From positions 1 through 64,000 of the forward strand of contig CAJXRF010000021.1 in assembly GCA_913058575.1 (NCBI GenBank): a DNA stretch of 64,000 bases, written 5' to 3'. The stretch comes from an uncultured Bermanella sp. GTDB lineage: Bacteria; Pseudomonadota; Gammaproteobacteria; Pseudomonadales; Oceanobacteraceae. Shown one piece after another: positions 61,652 to 64,000 of this stretch. Made by a program: the position numbers and the translations under genes. The notes beneath the pieces were generated by a model, which did not search any database, was not told where the DNA came from, and saw only the letters and a list, made by a program, of their open reading frames with translations. Position 1 is the first letter of the stretch. Each line of letters begins with the position of its first letter.

Positions 61652-62271
61652 GTTCAAGCCCCGAAAAATCGTAATTTTCTAATGGCTAATCTTATAAAGT
61701 GAGCCAGTCCGCGGCCCCTGCCATATGGTATAGGTTTGAACAATATAAAATAAAGCGTGATACACCTCACGTTTAAAAACAGAGGAGAAGAAAAGTAGTG
61801 AAACACATGTGCCTTTTAGTTTTGTATATTTATTATTAATCGATCAGAAAATAACCGCTAGCAGCGTTGCAGTAAGTACCACCTGTTATTGGTGCTTCCT
61901 TTTCTTGCTAAGGAGCTATGCACAAATAGGTAAATATAAAACTTTACAGGTTTGCCTTATTGAGTGGGATAAGGCTGATAATCTTTTCAACAGTACAGGT
62001 GAAAGGAAATGTTGGTTTTATTCTTTTGGGAATAGTGAGTGCACCTTTAATTAAATGGTTGAAGATTGATCAAAAGAAACTGTTTTATCTTTTAATCTAA
62101 ATGCAACTAATTGCTATTATCTATCCGTGTCGTCAATAAACCAGTTTTTGTAAAAAAGTGCCTATATACAGGGTTTTAAGTGTATTTTAGGTTGGCTTTT
62201 TATCAGTATTCTATATTATCCAGAAATCAAAATAACGCTGAATAACCATAGAATAAAAAGGGCCATTGATC
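61652..62271. other. 620-bp intergenic region
   Basis: No supported gene. An 81-codon plus-strand frame at 61809-62054 has no ribosome-binding site and an unlikely composition. A small hairpin (ACCACC with GGTG near 61878-61894) is followed by a pyrimidine-rich run. The iron-regulated promoter expected for the bacterioferritin pair should lie near the right end; CTATTATC at 62113-62120 is only a weak resemblance to a Fur box. Confidence 0.45.
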
Positions 62272-62742
62272 ATGCAAGGCGATAGTAAAGTCATCGAGCA
62301 GCTTAATAAGTGTTTAGGAAACGAACTGGTTGCGATTAACCAGTATTTTCTTCACGCCCGTATGTTTAAAAACTGGGGTTTTGAAGCGCTAGATAAAGTG
62401 GAATACAAGAAATCTATTAAAGACATGAAGCAAGCCGATAAAATTATTGAGCGTGTTTTGTTTTTGGAAGGTCTGCCTAATTTACAAAAATTGGGTAAGT
62501 TACAGATAGGCGAAAACCCATTGGAAATGCTGAAAAGTGATTTTCAATTGCAAGTGACGACATTGCAAGACTTACGAGATTCTATTGCCTTGTGTGAAAG
62601 CCTTTCTGATTACGTTACCCGAGACATGTTGGCCGAGATTTTAGAGTACGAAGAAGAGCACCTTGACTGGATAGAAACTCAGCTGGACTTAGTGAATAAA
62701 GTTAGCATTGAGAATTATTTACAATCGATGATGCACGCTTAA
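62272..62742 (+). CDS. bfr: Bacterioferritin, heme-binding subunit with degenerate ferroxidase site
   Basis: 156 residues, aligning end to end with E. coli Bfr. Met52, the heme ligand, is present. At the ferroxidase centre Glu18, Glu127 and His130 are kept, but Glu51 is Asp, His54 is Gln and Glu94 is Gln, so diiron oxidation is likely lost. It should form mixed 24-mers with the second subunit encoded 17 bases downstream. The start is ATG 62272; TTG 62266 is rejected. Confidence 0.92.
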   Translation: MQGDSKVIEQLNKCLGNELVAINQYFLHARMFKNWGFEALDKVEYKKSIKDMKQADKIIERVLFLEGLPNLQKLGKLQIGENPLEMLKSDFQLQVTTLQDLRDSIALCESLSDYVTRDMLAEILEYEEEHLDWIETQLDLVNKVSIENYLQSMMHA

Positions 62743-62759
62743 TTACCAGGAGAATTGAT

Positions 62760-63227
62760 ATGCAAGGTAATCAAAAAGTTATTGATGTATTAAATGATTT
62801 ATTGGCCGGTGAATTAACTGCCATGGATCAATACTTTGTGCATTCAAGAATGTATGAAGATTGGGGGTTGGAAAAATTATTTGAACGCATCTCCCATGAA
62901 ATGGAAGACGAGACAGGGCATGCTGATTTAATGATTAAGCGTATTTTATTTTTACAAGGTACGCCTAATCTTGCGAAGCGTGACCCTATTAACGTGGGCA
63001 AAGATGTAGAAGAAATGCTGAAAAACGATTTGGCTCTTGAATATTCAGTGGTTAAGAATTTGAAAGACGCCATTGCCCTATGCGAAACCGAACAAGACTA
63101 CGAAACCCGTGCCATGCTGGTTAAGCAGCTTGAGGACACTGAAGAAGACCATACTTATTGGTTGGAAAAACAGTTAGGTTTAATTACTCGCATTGGCTTA
63201 CCCAATTACTTACAAGCCATGATGTAG
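62760..63227 (+). CDS. bfr: Bacterioferritin, catalytic subunit lacking heme ligand
   Basis: 155 residues. All ferroxidase ligands are present (Glu18, Glu51, His54, Glu94, Glu128, His131; the last two shifted by a one-residue insertion), while the heme-ligand position 52 is Thr. It complements the upstream subunit: one binds heme, the other oxidises iron. This split is known from two-subunit bacterioferritins such as those of Neisseria. CAGGAG precedes the ATG, and the pair ends at a strong terminator. Confidence 0.93.
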   Translation: MQGNQKVIDVLNDLLAGELTAMDQYFVHSRMYEDWGLEKLFERISHEMEDETGHADLMIKRILFLQGTPNLAKRDPINVGKDVEEMLKNDLALEYSVVKNLKDAIALCETEQDYETRAMLVKQLEDTEEDHTYWLEKQLGLITRIGLPNYLQAMM

Positions 63228-63250
63228 TGTTAAATGATAAGTGTTAAATA

Positions 63251-63278
63251 AAAAGGCTACCTTCGGGTAGCCTTTTTT
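63251..63278 (+). terminator. Terminator of the bacterioferritin operon
   Basis: AAAAGGCTACC pairs with GGTAGCCTTTT around a TTCG tetraloop and is followed by a T run, a classic stable intrinsic terminator. Confidence 0.93.
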
Positions 63279-63468
63279 ATGGAAGTTTATAATGTTTTCT
63301 GCGGGTTTCGCGAAATAGCTTTGGTTATTTAATATTAAAGGGAATAAGAATTGTTCTGGTTATAGGCTAATTGATTAGCCGCAGACATCGCGGCTGCTAG
63401 ACTAAGGGGGTGACTGGTGGCGCCTGATGCCATGAATACGCGTTCTTTCTCTAGGCTTGGTGTCTTAC

Positions 63469-64000
63469 GTGAAATCAGAGCAAACCCATATATTAATAGT
63501 AGATGACACCCAGTCAAATATTGAGCTCTTAAAGGCGCTACTTGAAGAGGCGGGTTATCATACTAGTGAGGCCGCTACCGGCATCGAAGCCATTGAAATG
63601 GTGGCTAAAGATCGACCTGATATGATTTTGTTAGATGTGATTATGCCGGGTATTGATGGATTTGAAACTTGCCGGCGTTTAAAAGCCCATGCCAGTAGTG
63701 AGGCCATTCCTATTATATTTGTCACATCACTTTCCCAGCAAGAGCACATTCAAAAGGGTTTTGAGGTAGGTGCCATTGATTACATTCTAAAGCCATTACA
63801 AGAATTGGAAGTGTTGGCTAGGGTGACTAATCAAGTGCGCGCCCTTGAGCGCCAGCAGCTTTTAAAAATAAACCTACTTAAAACTGAAAAAATGGCTGGA
63901 CTCGGAAGATTAGTGTCAAGCATCGCCCATGAAGTATCCACCCCTATTGGCTCCCTTAGAATGGCTGTTGGGTCTTTAAACGAAGGGGTTAAGCAAACCC
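63469..64000 (+). CDS. Response regulator/histidine kinase hybrid, cut by window end
   Basis: The first 177 codons are visible; the gene runs past the edge. Residues 1-125 are a receiver domain (HILIVDDTQSNIELL, phospho-acceptor Asp56 in LLDVIMPGIDGFE, Lys in YILKPLQE). A coiled linker leads to a histidine kinase dimerisation helix with SSIAHEVSTPIGSLRMAV, whose His is the likely phospho-acceptor and where Ser replaces the usual Arg/Asn before TP. The frame is open from 63436; GTG 63469 is the likely start, with GTG 63460 also possible. A kinase with an N-terminal receiver commonly acts as an intermediate in phosphorelays. Confidence 0.85.
   Translation, partial: MKSEQTHILIVDDTQSNIELLKALLEEAGYHTSEAATGIEAIEMVAKDRPDMILLDVIMPGIDGFETCRRLKAHASSEAIPIIFVTSLSQQEHIQKGFEVGAIDYILKPLQELEVLARVTNQVRALERQQLLKINLLKTEKMAGLGRLVSSIAHEVSTPIGSLRMAVGSLNEGVKQT

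Noticed and set aside
61809-62054. 81-codon frame upstream of the bacterioferritin genes
   Set aside because: No start signal, improbable composition, no recognisable features.
63335-63517. 60-codon minus-strand frame overlapping the receiver-kinase start
   Set aside because: It overlaps the well-supported receiver domain on the other strand and has no ribosome-binding site.

Overview
The window reads as a continuous piece of chromosome from a mesophilic, probably marine gammaproteobacterium of moderate to low GC. The basis is gene content typical of that group (YghU-type glutathione transferase, DUF2956 protein, PA4780-type RIO kinase, paired bacterioferritins, many LysR regulators, several diguanylate cyclases, Sec, Tat and lipoprotein export signals). 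A placement near Oceanospirillales is an inference, not shown. I see no rRNA, tRNA, CRISPR array, insertion sequence or prophage. Genes are densely packed in short operons with clear intrinsic terminators.

Layout. 1-758 is AT-rich non-coding DNA. 759-5625 is a three-gene operon: a class III aminotransferase fused to a cyanobacterial-type acyl-ACP reductase domain, a ferritin-like COG3687 protein and a DUF2156 (GNAT-fold) protein. It looks like an undescribed pathway for fatty aldehyde or fatty amine derived lipids and is the most interesting locus here. 5626-11000 holds a secreted sugar-lactone-oxidase-like flavoenzyme, a Tat-exported carotenoid-oxygenase-like protein, a DUF1223 gene and a decayed copy of the DUF1223 3' end. 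11297-20269 is mixed: DUF1254/DUF1214 protein, orphan periplasmic binding protein, LysR/EamA divergent pair, VOC and NTF2 proteins, a diguanylate cyclase and a RoxA-like diheme lipoprotein. 20384-31543 holds small redox enzymes, each beside its regulator: LysR/alcohol dehydrogenase, LuxR/acetoacetate-decarboxylase-like/PanE-like, TetR/two GSTs/DUF1304.

31635-40609 has an NmrA protein, an exported MsrA-MsrB fusion, two spondin-domain proteins followed by a two-component system, a RIO kinase and a DUF2956 protein. 40878-49704 is a detoxification and redox segment: quinol-monooxygenase-like protein, LysR/metallo-beta-lactamase-fold pair with an eroded metal site, a CDGSH-glutamate synthase fusion, and a GntR-regulated set of GSTs sharing an operator-like palindrome. 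49931-56807 is an envelope-signalling locus: sensor kinase, small acidic protein, TPR/beta-barrel protein with a ten-unit 12-bp repeat, response regulator, then a divergent acidic DUF5666 lipoprotein. 56900-58866 is a response regulator/CheC/diguanylate cyclase operon. 59278-64000 has a LuxR-alpha/beta-hydrolase fusion lacking the nucleophile serine, a lipoprotein, a complementary bacterioferritin pair and the start of a response regulator/histidine kinase cut by the window edge.

Several start codons given here are downstream of the longest open frame, chosen by ribosome-binding site; the reason is given in each entry.
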